Assembly (NCBI GenBank): GCA_937902695.1
Contig: CALFNI010000590.1
Location: forward strand, 1-5,259
From: an uncultured Rhodanobacteraceae bacterium
GTDB lineage: Bacteria > Pseudomonadota > Gammaproteobacteria > Xanthomonadales > Rhodanobacteraceae
DNA length: 5,259 bases
Direction of reading: 5' to 3'
Position 1 is the first letter of the stretch. Each line of letters begins with the position of its first letter. Below are positions 5,240 through 5,259 of the stretch, one piece after another. A program made the position numbers and the translations under genes. Below the pieces are notes generated by a model. That model ran no database searches. It saw only the letters and a list, made by a program, of their open reading frames with translations, and had not been told where the DNA came from.

Positions 5240-5259
5240 ATATCTTCAAGGCGGGGAAC

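Overview
This is a GC-rich bacterial window. Three things point to a gammaproteobacterium of the Xanthomonadales/Lysobacterales, perhaps a Dokdonella-like member of the Rhodanobacteraceae: a membrane-anchored CadC-type regulator, a secreted delta-60 repeat protein ending in IFADGFE, and the overall codon style. The assignment is an inference from these traits; no marker gene is present.

Layout: (1) 1-240, minus strand, is the 5' part of a gene for an unrecognised secreted protein that runs off the left edge. (2) 241-421 is a divergent intergenic region holding a perfect 8-bp-stem hairpin. (3) 422-1489, plus strand, is an intact HtrA/DegP-like (S1C) serine protease with one PDZ domain and no signal peptide. 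(4) A 28-bp convergent gap follows. (5) 1518-4013, minus strand, is a three-gene unit read right to left: a multi-pass membrane protein gene broken by two frame changes (4013-3419), a small secreted LCCL-domain protein with a TTG start (3408-2968), and a secreted seven-repeat delta-60 protein (2951-1518). Each of the three has a strong Shine-Dalgarno 6 nt before its start, and the gaps are short (10 and 16 nt), so they look like one operon. (6) 4014-4156 is a divergent control region with a 9-bp direct repeat and an imperfect palindrome. (7) About 4157-5239, plus strand, is a CadC-like winged-helix regulator with one membrane segment. It stops where related proteins usually continue into TPR repeats.

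Functionally, the minus-strand unit exports two proteins, one a small LCCL adhesion-like domain and one a probable beta-propeller with a possible C-terminal sorting tail. The divergently placed transmembrane regulator is the natural candidate to control it. I found no tRNA, rRNA, CRISPR array, transposase or convincing intrinsic terminator. The most informative observations are the decayed membrane gene, the TTG start of the LCCL gene (too short to stand out as an ORF from an ATG start), and the GFE-type C-terminus.
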